The notes under the pieces: generated by a model
The model's input: the letters and a program-made list of their open reading frames with translations, nothing else
What the model was told of the DNA's origin: nothing
Database searches by the model: none
Shown here: positions 34,302 through 43,268 of the stretch, piece by piece
Numbering within the stretch: the stretch's first letter is position 1
Layout: the number at the start of each line of letters is the position of its first letter
Program-made: the position numbers and the translations under genes
NCBI GenBank assembly: GCA_002331335.1
Contig: DCZO01000014.1
Coordinates: forward strand, 31,378-95,377
DNA from: Nitrospira sp. UBA2082
GTDB lineage: Bacteria > Nitrospirota > Nitrospiria > Nitrospirales > Nitrospiraceae
Direction: 5' to 3'
Length of the DNA stretch: 64,000 nucleotides

Positions 34302-35183
34302 TCAGTTATCTGTAAAGGGTTGCTTGATCTTCTTCAGCAAACTATCGATAGATGGACCGCTTTTCTCAGTTCCACTCAGCGCGTCCATGACTTTCTTGGC
34401 AATCTCTCGGAATGCCGCCGCCTGCGGCGACGCCGGGTCGGACACGACAATCGGATGCCCGCTGTCTCCTCCGTCCCTGATGGCCGGATCGATCGGAATA
34501 CGCCCCAGAAAGGGCACGCCGACCTTCCCGGCCGCCCGCTCACCGCCGCCGTGCGAAAAAATCTCTGTCCGCTCGCCGCAGTGACCGCAGACAAAATAGC
34601 TCATATTTTCGATGATGCCCAGCAGCGGCACATTCACCTTCTGGAACATGGCCATGCCCTTGCGCACATCGTAGAGCGCGACTTCTTGGGGTGTCGTGAC
34701 GGTAATCGCACCGGCCAGCGGTACCATTTGGGACAAGGACAGTTGCACATCGCCGGTGCCGGGCGGCAGATCGATCAACAGATAATCCAGTTCACCCCAC
34801 AGCACGTCGCGGAAAAACGCCTGAAGATACTGATGAACCATCGGACCGCGCCAGACGAGGGGCGTGTCTTCCGGCACCAGAAAGGCCATAGAGATGAGTT
34901 TCACTCCGTAGTTTTCCACCGGGAGAATCTTTCCATCTTGCTGTTCCGGCCCCTTGGTGCTCCCCATCATCATCGGAATATTGGGCCCATACAAATCGGC
35001 ATCCAGGAGCCCGACTTTCGTGCCGGCCAGCGCGAGCGCGCAGGCGAGATTCGCAGCGACGGTCGATTTGCCGACACCACCTTTGCCGCTGCTGACCGCG
35101 ATCACATGCTTGACGCCCGGAATAAAATTGGCGGTCCCTTGCGGCTGCGGCCCGCCGTGCGTGTGTGAATGTTCATCGGCCAT
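34302..35183 (-). CDS. mrp: Mrp/ApbC family iron-sulfur carrier ATPase
   Basis: Deviant Walker A SSGKGGVGKSTVAANLA, Walker B-like LIDLPPGTGD, and the C-terminal CGHCG pair that binds the transferred cluster are all present. It carries [4Fe-4S] clusters to target proteins. The N-terminus is short and His-rich (DEHSHTHGG) and lacks the MIP18-like domain of longer Mrp proteins. It is upstream of the Rieske and lipA genes, both iron-sulfur proteins, which fits the role. Confidence 0.93.
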   Translation of the reverse strand: MADEHSHTHGGPQPQGTANFIPGVKHVIAVSSGKGGVGKSTVAANLACALALAGTKVGLLDADLYGPNIPMMMGSTKGPEQQDGKILPVENYGVKLISMAFLVPEDTPLVWRGPMVHQYLQAFFRDVLWGELDYLLIDLPPGTGDVQLSLSQMVPLAGAITVTTPQEVALYDVRKGMAMFQKVNVPLLGIIENMSYFVCGHCGERTEIFSHGGGERAAGKVGVPFLGRIPIDPAIRDGGDSGHPIVVSDPASPQAAAFREIAKKVMDALSGTEKSGPSIDSLLKKIKQPFTDN

Positions 35184-35374
35184 AACTCAGTCCTCCCTTG
35201 CTCACCCGACTCTGATCCAAATACCGACCGCTGCATCATAAGCGATGCGGCGCAGGAAATGAAATGGGCCGGTCGGGTCATACCCCGATGGCTCAACCGG
35301 GGAAAAGCAAAGCCATGACCCATCGGCGTACTCCATGTATACTGCGTACGACGAGACATGGATTTTCACCCGGA

Positions 35375-38332
35375 ATGCCCACGATGACTTCTCCTGCCTC
35401 GCTCGAACCGGCCGTTCTTCGCATCGGCGAATATCTTGCGCAACTCTCCGCCGGCCATGCACCGACGATCTTCGAGGGACGCTGGTGGTCCCAATCGGCA
35501 ATCAATCTGGCGATGAAGGACGACGCCTTCAAGGCGCAGCTGTTTCGTTTCATCGACGTCCTGCCCGTCATCGCCGACGATGAGCGGGTCGTCTCGCTCG
35601 CCGAGGAATATTTCGGCGGATTGAGCAGCGAGCTATTCGGGCTCCAGTGGGGCTTGAAGGCGATGGCCGCCACAGGCCTGGGCGCGCGATTGACCGGCAA
35701 GTCGATCAGAAACCAGGTCGAGCAGATGGCCAGGACCTTCATCGCCGGAGCCTCGGCCCATGAGGCGCTGCCGGTCCTGGCCAACCTCTGGAAGGACGGG
35801 CGCGCCTGGTCCGTCGATTTTTTAGGAGAAGCCACGATCAGCGAACAGGAGGCGGACCGCTATCGCGACCATTGCCTGAACGCGTTGAGGAATTTGACGC
35901 GCGCCGCAGATACCTGGCCTTCCGTCTCATTGCTCGAACACGATTCTCTGGGACCGCTGCCGCGCGTGCAGTTATCGCTCAAGATCTCCGCCCTTTCATC
36001 GCAGCTGGACCCGATCGATCTCGAAGGAAGTTATCGGTCTGTGGCGTCCCGTCTCCGTCCGTTGGTAGATCAGGCAATGGCCCTGCGCGCGGGATTAATC
36101 TTCGACATGGAACAGGCGGAATTGAAGCCTTTGCTGCTGGAGATCTTCACGCGGCTCTTTGCCGAACCGCTCTATCGCGGCTATCCCTATGCCGGCCTTG
36201 CCCTCCAAGCCTATCATCGGGAAACGGAGCAGGACATTGGAAGGCTGATCGCCTGGGCACGAACAAGAACGGCGCCGATCACCGTTCGGTTGGTCAAGGG
36301 CGCCTATTGGGATGCGGACACAGTCCGGTATCGGCAAGCCGGGTGGCCGGTGCCGCTGTTTGAGCAGAAAGCGGAGACGGACACCAACTACGAACGATTG
36401 ATCCAAGTGCTCTTTGACCACGCCGATGTCATTCGTCCCGCCTTCGGGACACACAATTTGAGAACTCTTGCCGTAATCGAGGCCGTGGCTGACGCACGTG
36501 GATTGCCTCCGAATGCGCGGGAGTATCAAATGATCTACGGCATGGCCGAACCCTTTCAGCAGGCTATGGTGAAACTCGGCCGCAGAGTTCGGCTCTATAC
36601 TCCAGTCGGAGCACTGTTGCCTGGCATGGCCTATTTAGTGCGGCGTCTCCTTGAAAACACGTCGAACGAATCCTTTCTCCGAAAGGAGTACGTCGAGTCT
36701 CAACCCCTGACACAGCTTCTTGCTCCGCCGGTCACATCCACCCGCATCCACCACGTCACGACGAGCGACCGTCGGGTATTTTCCAACGAACCGCACAGCG
36801 ATTTTTCCCAAGAACCGATCCGTTGTGCGATGGAGGACGCGATTGCATCCGTTCGAGCCCGGTTGGGGCAGCAGTGGGAAACGGAGGCGGGGGGACCGGT
36901 ACTCGTCGGCCCCTGGCTGACATCGCACAACCCGTTCCGCCCGGAGGAGTCAGTGGCGTCGGTACGAAGCGCTGCTGTCGCCGATGTCGATGGAGCGGTC
37001 GAACGCGCGCGAGCCGGATTCGAGAGCTGGCACCGGGTATCCGCCGAAGAACGCGCGGCGATTCTGGACCGAGCCGCCTCACACCTGCGGCGCCGGCGCT
37101 ACGAACTCGCCGCCTGGGAAGTCTTTGAAGTAGGCAAACCCCGGCGTGAGGCTGACGCCGACGTGGCCGAAGCCATCGACTTTCTACATTACTATGCGGA
37201 TGACATGCGCCGGCGCTCGAATCCGGCGCGGCTGGGTGACAGGCCCGGAGAGAGAAACCACCGCGTGTACGGCCCTCGCGGCATCGCAGCCGTCATCGCT
37301 CCTTGGAACTTTCCCCTCGCTATCCCCACCGGTATGGTTTCAGCCGCCTTGGTGACAGGCAACTGCGTCCTGTTCAAGCCGTCGGAACGGTCTCCTCGTC
37401 TGGGACAATTGCTCACGGAGATTCTGTTGTCCGCCGGCGTCCCACCCGGTGTGGTGACATGTCTGCCAGGCGGACCGGAAATCGGTCAGGCACTCGTTGC
37501 CCATCCGCAGATCTCCACGATCGCCTTCACGGGATCGAAAGCTGCGGGACTCCGCATTCTGGCCGACGCCGCCCGCGTGCATCCCGGCCAACCGATGGTC
37601 AAGCGGGTCATTGCCGAAATGGGCGGAAAAAACGCCATCATCGTCGATGAAACGGCGGATCTTGATGAGGCGATCGCCGGAATCGTGACGTCGTTTACAG
37701 GCTATGCGGGACAGAAATGCTCGGCCTGCTCACGGGCCATCGTCCATCGTGCGGTCTTCGATCGGTTCGTCACACGGTTGCGGGAAGCCGTGTTGAGTTT
37801 GCAGATCGGCGACCCGGCGGCCCCCGGTACAAGGGTGGGCCCGGTCATCGACAGGCGGGCTCAGGCGGCTATTCAACGATTCATCGACGAGGGCACACGA
37901 GAGGGCCGTCTGCTCGTACAGCGATCGGTCGAGCAAGCCGGATACTTCGTCGGCCCGACGGTGTTTGTCGATGTCGAACCCCATCACCGGCTGGCGCAGG
38001 AGGAAATCTTTGGTCCCGTGTTGGCTGTCATGAAGGCGGAAAGTTTTACGGAGGCGCTCTCCCTGGCGAATGGAACCTCCTATGCCCTCACAGGAGGCGT
38101 CTATGCCAGGAGTCCGGCCAATCTCGCGCTGGCCCGTGAACAGTTCGATGTGGGGAATCTGTACTTGAACCGGCCGATTACCGGTGCCTTAGTCGGACGC
38201 CAGCCCTTCGGCGGGCATCGCTTCTCAGGGATTGGCGCGAAAGCCGGCGGCGAGGATTACCTGGCCCAATTCATGATCGCCCGCGTGATCAGCGAAAATA
38301 CCCTCCGACGGGGATTCGAGGCCGCTGACTGA
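35375..38332 (+). CDS. putA: Bifunctional proline dehydrogenase / P5C dehydrogenase
   Basis: It oxidises proline to glutamate in two steps. The N-terminal half is the FAD-binding PRODH barrel (LSLKISALSSQLDP, VRLVKGAYWD, ATHN-like GTHNLRTL, ENTSNESFLRKEY). The C-terminal half is an ALDH: VIAPWNFPLAIPTG, FTGSKAAG, MGGKNAIIVD, and catalytic Cys in GYAGQKCSACSRAI. There is no DNA-binding ribbon-helix-helix, so it is not the autorepressor form. Start ATG 35375 (or 35384) is chosen near a CGGA. The 3' end overlaps the convergent gene by 108 bases. Confidence 0.93.
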   Translation: MPTMTSPASLEPAVLRIGEYLAQLSAGHAPTIFEGRWWSQSAINLAMKDDAFKAQLFRFIDVLPVIADDERVVSLAEEYFGGLSSELFGLQWGLKAMAATGLGARLTGKSIRNQVEQMARTFIAGASAHEALPVLANLWKDGRAWSVDFLGEATISEQEADRYRDHCLNALRNLTRAADTWPSVSLLEHDSLGPLPRVQLSLKISALSSQLDPIDLEGSYRSVASRLRPLVDQAMALRAGLIFDMEQAELKPLLLEIFTRLFAEPLYRGYPYAGLALQAYHRETEQDIGRLIAWARTRTAPITVRLVKGAYWDADTVRYRQAGWPVPLFEQKAETDTNYERLIQVLFDHADVIRPAFGTHNLRTLAVIEAVADARGLPPNAREYQMIYGMAEPFQQAMVKLGRRVRLYTPVGALLPGMAYLVRRLLENTSNESFLRKEYVESQPLTQLLAPPVTSTRIHHVTTSDRRVFSNEPHSDFSQEPIRCAMEDAIASVRARLGQQWETEAGGPVLVGPWLTSHNPFRPEESVASVRSAAVADVDGAVERARAGFESWHRVSAEERAAILDRAASHLRRRRYELAAWEVFEVGKPRREADADVAEAIDFLHYYADDMRRRSNPARLGDRPGERNHRVYGPRGIAAVIAPWNFPLAIPTGMVSAALVTGNCVLFKPSERSPRLGQLLTEILLSAGVPPGVVTCLPGGPEIGQALVAHPQISTIAFTGSKAAGLRILADAARVHPGQPMVKRVIAEMGGKNAIIVDETADLDEAIAGIVTSFTGYAGQKCSACSRAIVHRAVFDRFVTRLREAVLSLQIGDPAAPGTRVGPVIDRRAQAAIQRFIDEGTREGRLLVQRSVEQAGYFVGPTVFVDVEPHHRLAQEEIFGPVLAVMKAESFTEALSLANGTSYALTGGVYARSPANLALAREQFDVGNLYLNRPITGALVGRQPFGGHRFSGIGAKAGGEDYLAQFMIARVISENTLRRGFEAAD

Positions 38333-39112
38333 ACCTTTCGGCTGCTTAATCTCGTATTCTTCCAGCTCTTCCGAAAGCTCTACGACGACGCCCCGATCTT
38401 CCTTGACGGCGCCCATCTCCTGCCGTTCCGAGTATTTCACGAGCCCGACCCCCTTCGCGAACCACGCTGTCATGACGTCCAGTCCGGCAATCGTGCGGCG
38501 GCTGGCCGAGAGGTGGATGCGCATGGTCATCTTGGCTTCGACTTTGATGGCATCCGGAAACGTTCCGGCCGGCACGGTGACCGTCTCGCGGCTCTGGACT
38601 GTACTCCACCCCTTCACATCTGTCTTCTCATCGGTGCCGTCGCGGTCCAGATCCATCCCAAAATCGATCCCTGTCCGATCGAACTGTTGGAATGAGGACG
38701 GCACCTTCACGGGGAAACGGAAGATCTGGTACGGAGTAATTTGTTTTTCCAACGGCGTCCCCGGGTCGGCCCCGTAATAGACAATGCCGACGCTGTCCCG
38801 GCGATAGTAACTATCCGAGGGACCGTGATTGCCAGGATTGGTATCATGGAAGACGGTCACCACCACGCCCTTGATCGTCTTGGTTCCGGTGACCGTCGAG
38901 ACATTTGTGAAGAACTTGTTCTCAATGGTCTGCAGTGGGCCCTCCGACATCTGTCCGCGGTAGGTCCAGCGGCTGCCGGGCGCATCGGGAAAATAGTCGG
39001 CGGATGACGCGATTGTAAAGGGCTCTTCTGCACCAATCGTTGTCACTCCTAGACTACCGGCCAATAGGATATTTACCAGTACGAGCGCCTTGTTCTTTCT
39101 GAATACCATCAT
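38225..39112 (-). CDS. Exported protein of unknown function
   Basis: A Sec signal (residues 1-26: VFRKNKALVLVNILLAGSLG, then AEE) precedes a domain beginning SADYFPDAPGSRWTYRG, and with VPAGTFPDAIKVEAKMTM and WFAKGVGLVKY. These phrases recur in exported beta-rich proteins of unknown role, some annotated as DUF3108-like. ATG 39112 has GGAGA about 8 bases upstream. The last 36 codons are antisense to the end of putA, so the C-terminal tail may be a recent read-through extension. Confidence 0.7.
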   Translation of the reverse strand: MMVFRKNKALVLVNILLAGSLGVTTIGAEEPFTIASSADYFPDAPGSRWTYRGQMSEGPLQTIENKFFTNVSTVTGTKTIKGVVVTVFHDTNPGNHGPSDSYYRRDSVGIVYYGADPGTPLEKQITPYQIFRFPVKVPSSFQQFDRTGIDFGMDLDRDGTDEKTDVKGWSTVQSRETVTVPAGTFPDAIKVEAKMTMRIHLSASRRTIAGLDVMTAWFAKGVGLVKYSERQEMGAVKEDRGVVVELSEELEEYEIKQPKGSVSGLESPSEGIFADHAGDHELGQVILAAGFRANP

Positions 39113-39242
39113 CACGAACAATCTCCGATTTGGCACGTGCTCGACGGTACCATAGGCGTCGCAATTGCGGCAAGCAACCGTCGGTTCCCCGTGGCGCCAG
39201 CTGCTTGCGTTCACACACTCCTCCTCGCATAATCCGGCATGC

Positions 39243-40019
39243 ATGGCACGCTCATCGTCGAAAAAGCCGACTGTCTCGACTCGGGCTGATCACGCGAGGC
39301 CCCACCCGGCTGTGCTGGTTACCGGCGCATCCGGCGGCATCGGCCGCGCAATCAGCGTTGCATTCGGCAGAATTGGATGGCATGTCGGTGTCCACTACAG
39401 CCGGAACAAACCGGAGGCGGAGACCACGCTCCGTCAGGTTCAGGCACAGGGGGGCACGGGTAATCTGTACCAAGCGGATATTCGAAAGTCCGACTCGGTC
39501 CAGCAGATGATCGACACATGGCGTAGCCGCGTGCCTCTCACAGCCGCGTTCATCTGCAACGCGGGAATCGCCGAGAGCAGCCTTTTGGTGCGCCAGCCGG
39601 AACGGGCCTGGCATGACGTCATCGAAACGAATCTGACCGGCACATTTCACTGTCTGCGCGCGATGGCGCCTGTGTTGCTTGCCGGAGGCGGCGGCAGCAT
39701 TGTGGTGATCGGCTCCCACACAGGCTTTCACGGCGCTTCGGGGCAAGCTGCCTATGCGACGTCGAAAGCCGGATTAATCGGTTTGGTCAAAACCGCGGTG
39801 TGGGAATGGGGAGCACAGAACATCCGGGTCAACCTCGTGCTGCCCGGCTGGCAAAAGACCGGTTTGACGGCAGACATCTTCCCGGAAGGCAGCGGATGGC
39901 CGGACCATGCGCTGGGCCGTCCTCCGTCATTGGAAGAAGCAGCGCGGACGGTCGTGCATCTGGTGCAGTTGAACGATGTCTCCGGCCAGGTGTGGAATTG
40001 CGACAGCCGGAACCTGTAA
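39243..40019 (+). CDS. Short-chain dehydrogenase/reductase (FabG-like)
   Basis: NAD(P) motif TGASGGIGRAIS, NAG in FICNAGIAESS, and catalytic YxxxK in GQAAYATSKAG preceded by Ser in VIGSHTG are in place; the end DVSGQVWNCDSRN resembles FabG-type sequences (SGQ.....G). It reduces a keto group or oxidises an alcohol; the substrate is not known. An upstream reading-frame extension (to 39165) has no domain, so ATG 39243 is used despite no strong ribosome site. It is followed by an inverted repeat element and bioD. Confidence 0.85.
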   Translation: MARSSSKKPTVSTRADHARPHPAVLVTGASGGIGRAISVAFGRIGWHVGVHYSRNKPEAETTLRQVQAQGGTGNLYQADIRKSDSVQQMIDTWRSRVPLTAAFICNAGIAESSLLVRQPERAWHDVIETNLTGTFHCLRAMAPVLLAGGGGSIVVIGSHTGFHGASGQAAYATSKAGLIGLVKTAVWEWGAQNIRVNLVLPGWQKTGLTADIFPEGSGWPDHALGRPPSLEEAARTVVHLVQLNDVSGQVWNCDSRNL

Positions 40020-40027
40020 CAAGAAAT

Positions 40028-40133
40028 GAATGGTTCATGAAAAATGGTTAATGGGGGATGCCGATTACGTTGCGCATTATCAGATACAACTCAACACTTT
40101 CTGATCAGTTCCGCGCCATCAACCATCAACCAT
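40028..40133. repeat. Intergenic inverted element with 7-base phasing
   Basis: The left arm (40028-40057) steps as ATGGTTC/ATGAAAA/ATGGTTA/ATGGGGG. The right arm (40116-40133) is CCATCAACCATCAACCAT, a 7-base direct repeat that is the approximate inverse of the left. About 58 bases separate them. The right arm touches the bioD start codon. Confidence 0.65.
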
Positions 40134-40881
40134 GATCCATAATATGGGACACGGCATTTTCATAACCGGTACAGATACGGGCGTGGGCAAAACCCTCGTG
40201 GCCGCCGCGCTGGCCGTTGCCCTAAAAAAGGCCGGCCACACAGTCGGTGTGATGAAGCCTATCGAAACCGGGGTCTCCGCCTCCAACGCAGTTCAATCTG
40301 ATGCCGCGCGGCTCCGTTCCGTCATCGATAGCGAGGAACAACTCGGAGCGGTCTGCCCGTATCGATTCGCCTTGCCGCTGGCCCCGCTGGCCGCAGCACG
40401 GGCTGAACGGCAAACCATCAATCCGGAGACCATCCGAAAAGTCTACCGCCTGTTGGCCGAACGATATGGTTGTACCGTCGTCGAAGGGGTCGGCGGGGTA
40501 TCGGTGCCAATCACGCCAGACATCGATGTGATGGATCTGATCGCACGATTGAAACTGCCGGCGGTGGTCATCGGACGTTCTGGACTGGGAGGAATCAACC
40601 ACGCGCGGTTGACGATCGAAGCTCTGCGCCGAAAAAAGATTCCCGTTGTGGCATTGGTGCTGAACCAGACCCAGCCGGCCCGATCGAAACTGGCGCGCCT
40701 TCAGGAGCGGACCACCGTCGAGCACCTTCGGAAGCAGGCAGGTGTACCGGTCTTGGGCCCGCTCCCCTATCAGTCAGGATTATCCCGACGCTTTCGTCAA
40801 TCAACAGTTCGATTGGCCGGCTCAGTGGCCATTAAGGCGCTGGCGAAGCTGATGATGACATCCTCGACACGATGCCGGTGA
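40132..40881 (+). CDS. bioD: Dethiobiotin synthetase
   Basis: It closes the ureido ring of dethiobiotin with ATP and CO2. The P-loop GTDTGVGKT is at the N-terminus, with KPIETGV following and VEGVGGVSVP holding the metal-site Glu. The length (249 residues) fits. No other bio gene is in the window. ATG 40132 lies in the repeat arm; ATG 40144 is an alternative. There is no ribosome site for either. The 3' end overlaps convergent thiE by 50 bases. Confidence 0.93.
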   Translation: MIHNMGHGIFITGTDTGVGKTLVAAALAVALKKAGHTVGVMKPIETGVSASNAVQSDAARLRSVIDSEEQLGAVCPYRFALPLAPLAAARAERQTINPETIRKVYRLLAERYGCTVVEGVGGVSVPITPDIDVMDLIARLKLPAVVIGRSGLGGINHARLTIEALRRKKIPVVALVLNQTQPARSKLARLQERTTVEHLRKQAGVPVLGPLPYQSGLSRRFRQSTVRLAGSVAIKALAKLMMTSSTRCR

Positions 40882-41488
40882 CCGCGTGCCGCACGTCTGG
40901 CGCGGCCACAATTGCGGAAATCACCGCAACGCCATCGGCTCCCGCCTTGATGGCATCCGCCACATTCTCGACTGTCATACCGCCGATGGCAAAAATCGGC
41001 AACGCGGTGAGCCGCCGAATCTCCCTGAGGCCCTGAACGCCGACCACTGGATCATGGTCCCGCTTGGAGCCGGGTTTGAAGATCGGCCCGAACCCGATAT
41101 AGTCCGGTTTCAGACGATCGGCCTCTTGGACCTGCTCTGGATTATGGGTAGACAACCCAATCAGCTTGCCGGCTCCCATCATCATGCGCGCATCGCCATA
41201 CGGCAAGTCCTCCTGTCCCAGATGCACACCGTCTGCCTCGACCGCCAATGCCAGATCGCACCGGTCATTGACGATGAATGTGACGCCAAGCTCTGCAGCA
41301 ATCTTCCGCAGCTCCATCGCCTCAACGTAGGCCTCCTTCATGGAGGCGGACTTGTTCCGATATTGAAACAACTTCGCGCCAGCTCCTGCCGCGTCCTTGA
41401 GAATATCGCCGAGGGATCGGCTCGGACCGACTGAGGGATCGAGAATGACGTAGAGGCCTGCGAGTGGACCAAACCGTGACGAGTTCAT
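40832..41488 (-). CDS. thiE: Thiamine phosphate synthase
   Basis: It joins HMP-PP and thiazole phosphate. The family motifs are QYRNKS, VNDRCDLALAVEADGVHLGQ, STHNPEQ, YIGFGPIFKPGSK and FAIGGMTVENV. The length (218 residues) is typical. The start overlaps the upstream stop by 4 bases (ATGA), so it is coupled to the lipid-binding-like gene. The C-terminal 16 codons run antisense to bioD. Confidence 0.93.
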   Translation of the reverse strand: MNSSRFGPLAGLYVILDPSVGPSRSLGDILKDAAGAGAKLFQYRNKSASMKEAYVEAMELRKIAAELGVTFIVNDRCDLALAVEADGVHLGQEDLPYGDARMMMGAGKLIGLSTHNPEQVQEADRLKPDYIGFGPIFKPGSKRDHDPVVGVQGLREIRRLTALPIFAIGGMTVENVADAIKAGADGVAVISAIVAAPDVRHAVTGIVSRMSSSASPAP

Positions 41489-42078
41489 GGGCGCAGCACC
41501 CGCCCGGAATGCTCACGTGCCTTCTGTTTTACAATACGGAAGTGCGTTTCCAGCTCATGCCGTACAGCCATGGCCATGATCCAGTCGGGGACAAGCGAGT
41601 CCAGTTCAAAGAGCAGTTCAAAGTCGGCGCTCGTCTCGTTCCCCCCGCCAGCCGGCCGTAGCGTCCACACACGATGATATTGCTTAAAATCTCCACCCTT
41701 CAGCTCGGTTACCAGTCCTCCGCCGGGCAACGTGCGAGACTCCGTGACCAGCCGCCGCTCTCCGGGAAGCAACGCATGTTCGAGCCGAAGGTCGATAGTG
41801 GCGACCCCGTCCCGCACATGCCAGTCGGCTAGTCTCATGCGCATCTCGAAAAGTTCTGGCCAACGTGGATAATCGGCCAACAGCCCCTGGATGACCTCGG
41901 TCTTGGCCGGAAACAGCACGCGGGCTGTTGCTCGCACACCACCTGCAGGTTCGGTCGAAATCTCCAGCGTGTCGGCACTCGACGCAGTGAACCCTACCAA
42001 CGGCCCCTGAGCCATGAACAGAACGGCTAGGAGTATGAGCGGCCAGCTGATCGACTGTATGTTATCCGGTGATCGCAT
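41485..42078 (-). CDS. Exported SRPBCC/START-like protein
   Basis: A signal peptide (SWPLILLAVLFMAQGPLVGF) precedes a coenzyme-Q-binding/polyketide-cyclase-like helix-grip domain: VLFPAKTEVIQGLLADYPRW near the start and DSLVPDWIMAMAVRHELETH at the C-terminal helix. Such domains bind hydrophobic ligands. The coding region starts inside the end of the DGQHR gene (17-base overlap) and ends in thiE, so these three genes are translationally linked despite unrelated functions. Confidence 0.72.
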   Translation of the reverse strand: MRSPDNIQSISWPLILLAVLFMAQGPLVGFTASSADTLEISTEPAGGVRATARVLFPAKTEVIQGLLADYPRWPELFEMRMRLADWHVRDGVATIDLRLEHALLPGERRLVTESRTLPGGGLVTELKGGDFKQYHRVWTLRPAGGGNETSADFELLFELDSLVPDWIMAMAVRHELETHFRIVKQKAREHSGRVLRP

Positions 42079-43174
42079 CCAACAATCGTTGATGAACCTT
42101 TCGCACGCGTTCCAGCTGGCCTTTCGCCGGAAACCGTTCGTAAAACCCGTCGGCCCGGAATTCTTTGGCCAGCGGCGCCCAGGGTTTCACGATCTCGGTG
42201 AACGGCCGGTGTGAGTGTTGCTCATCCCAATCCTTGATGAGTTTGCGGTCTATGATCAGATCGTCCAGCACGCGGATCAAGGCCTTCAGCGTGACATCGC
42301 GCGTAAACATATAGCGCTCGTTATGCCCCCACACCTCCTCCATGACCTCTTTCACGCCCTTCAGATAATCACGCACCAGCGCGTAACACCGGTCGGCCTT
42401 CATGCCCAAGTGCGACTCTATCCAGCGTTTGTGGGCCGTGACAACCTTGAGCAGCTCGTTGAAGACCTCGGATTGCAACACCCACTTCTCTTGCTTGCTC
42501 CGCCCGCCGAGGCGATTGATCTTGTACCGCAGCGGCGAGTCTTCTTCGCTGTATAACAGATTGACGACCTTGGCCGTAAATTTCTTTTCCGGGCTCTCCC
42601 ACGACACCTTTTCATAGAGATCCACCAGATGCGACCGGTTGATTCTCGTGTGGGTGGAGTTGATGATGACAAACATCTCGGTTGCAAAGTCGCCACTGCG
42701 TCCGTCAAACAGCAGGCAGGGCACTTCGACTTGTGAGCTCTGGTCCGGGTGCTTGGCCTGAAAAAAGTGGAGCCCGGCCAGCCGGTGCTGGCCGTCGATC
42801 ACCAGATACTTCCCCTTCGACTCGCTCAGATGGCCGATCGACTCTGATCCCCCCACCGGTTGGAAACGGAGCGTCTCGTCGGTAAACAGCAGCACGGTGC
42901 CAGGAATCATGGGTTGCGCAACGACCGTCTCATAAAAATTTACGATCTGCTTGATCTTCTGCCGGTTCAGGACACGCTGAAACCCCTTTTCGCTCCGTTC
43001 GATCCCGGCAATGAATTGGGCGACTTCATCGTGCTCGGCAATCCGGCTCTGCGCGATTTCCTCGCCTTCGAAATAGTAGCGGCTGGTGAAGCGCACCTTC
43101 TCCAGCAGGTCGGCTGCCTTGTAGGCGATGAAGTAGAACGTGCCTTCCTTTTGCCTGATACGCGTCGCGAGCAT
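42062..43174 (-). CDS. DGQHR-domain protein (DndB-related)
   Basis: The signature VIDGQHRLAGL is intact, with upstream PGTVLLFTDETLRF and downstream FVIINSTHTRINRSHLVDLY, as in DGQHR proteins. DndB-type members regulate DNA phosphorothioation, but no dndCDE or restriction genes are in the window, so it is an orphan. ATG 43174 follows GGGGAGG. It is divergent from queG and overlaps the lipid-binding-like gene downstream. Its role is unknown. Confidence 0.85.
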   Translation of the reverse strand: MLATRIRQKEGTFYFIAYKAADLLEKVRFTSRYYFEGEEIAQSRIAEHDEVAQFIAGIERSEKGFQRVLNRQKIKQIVNFYETVVAQPMIPGTVLLFTDETLRFQPVGGSESIGHLSESKGKYLVIDGQHRLAGLHFFQAKHPDQSSQVEVPCLLFDGRSGDFATEMFVIINSTHTRINRSHLVDLYEKVSWESPEKKFTAKVVNLLYSEEDSPLRYKINRLGGRSKQEKWVLQSEVFNELLKVVTAHKRWIESHLGMKADRCYALVRDYLKGVKEVMEEVWGHNERYMFTRDVTLKALIRVLDDLIIDRKLIKDWDEQHSHRPFTEIVKPWAPLAKEFRADGFYERFPAKGQLERVRKVHQRLLDAITG

Positions 43175-43268
43175 AGGGCCTCCCCACATCTGTTCCGTAT
43201 GTCACAGATTCTACGCGCCCCCCCCGATGGCCGCAAGAAAAGAGACTATGCTACTTTGGCCCTCATTC

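Noticed and set aside
34320..35168. Plus-strand frame of 282 codons
   Set aside because: Complete antisense shadow of the Mrp ATPase, with no recognisable protein features.
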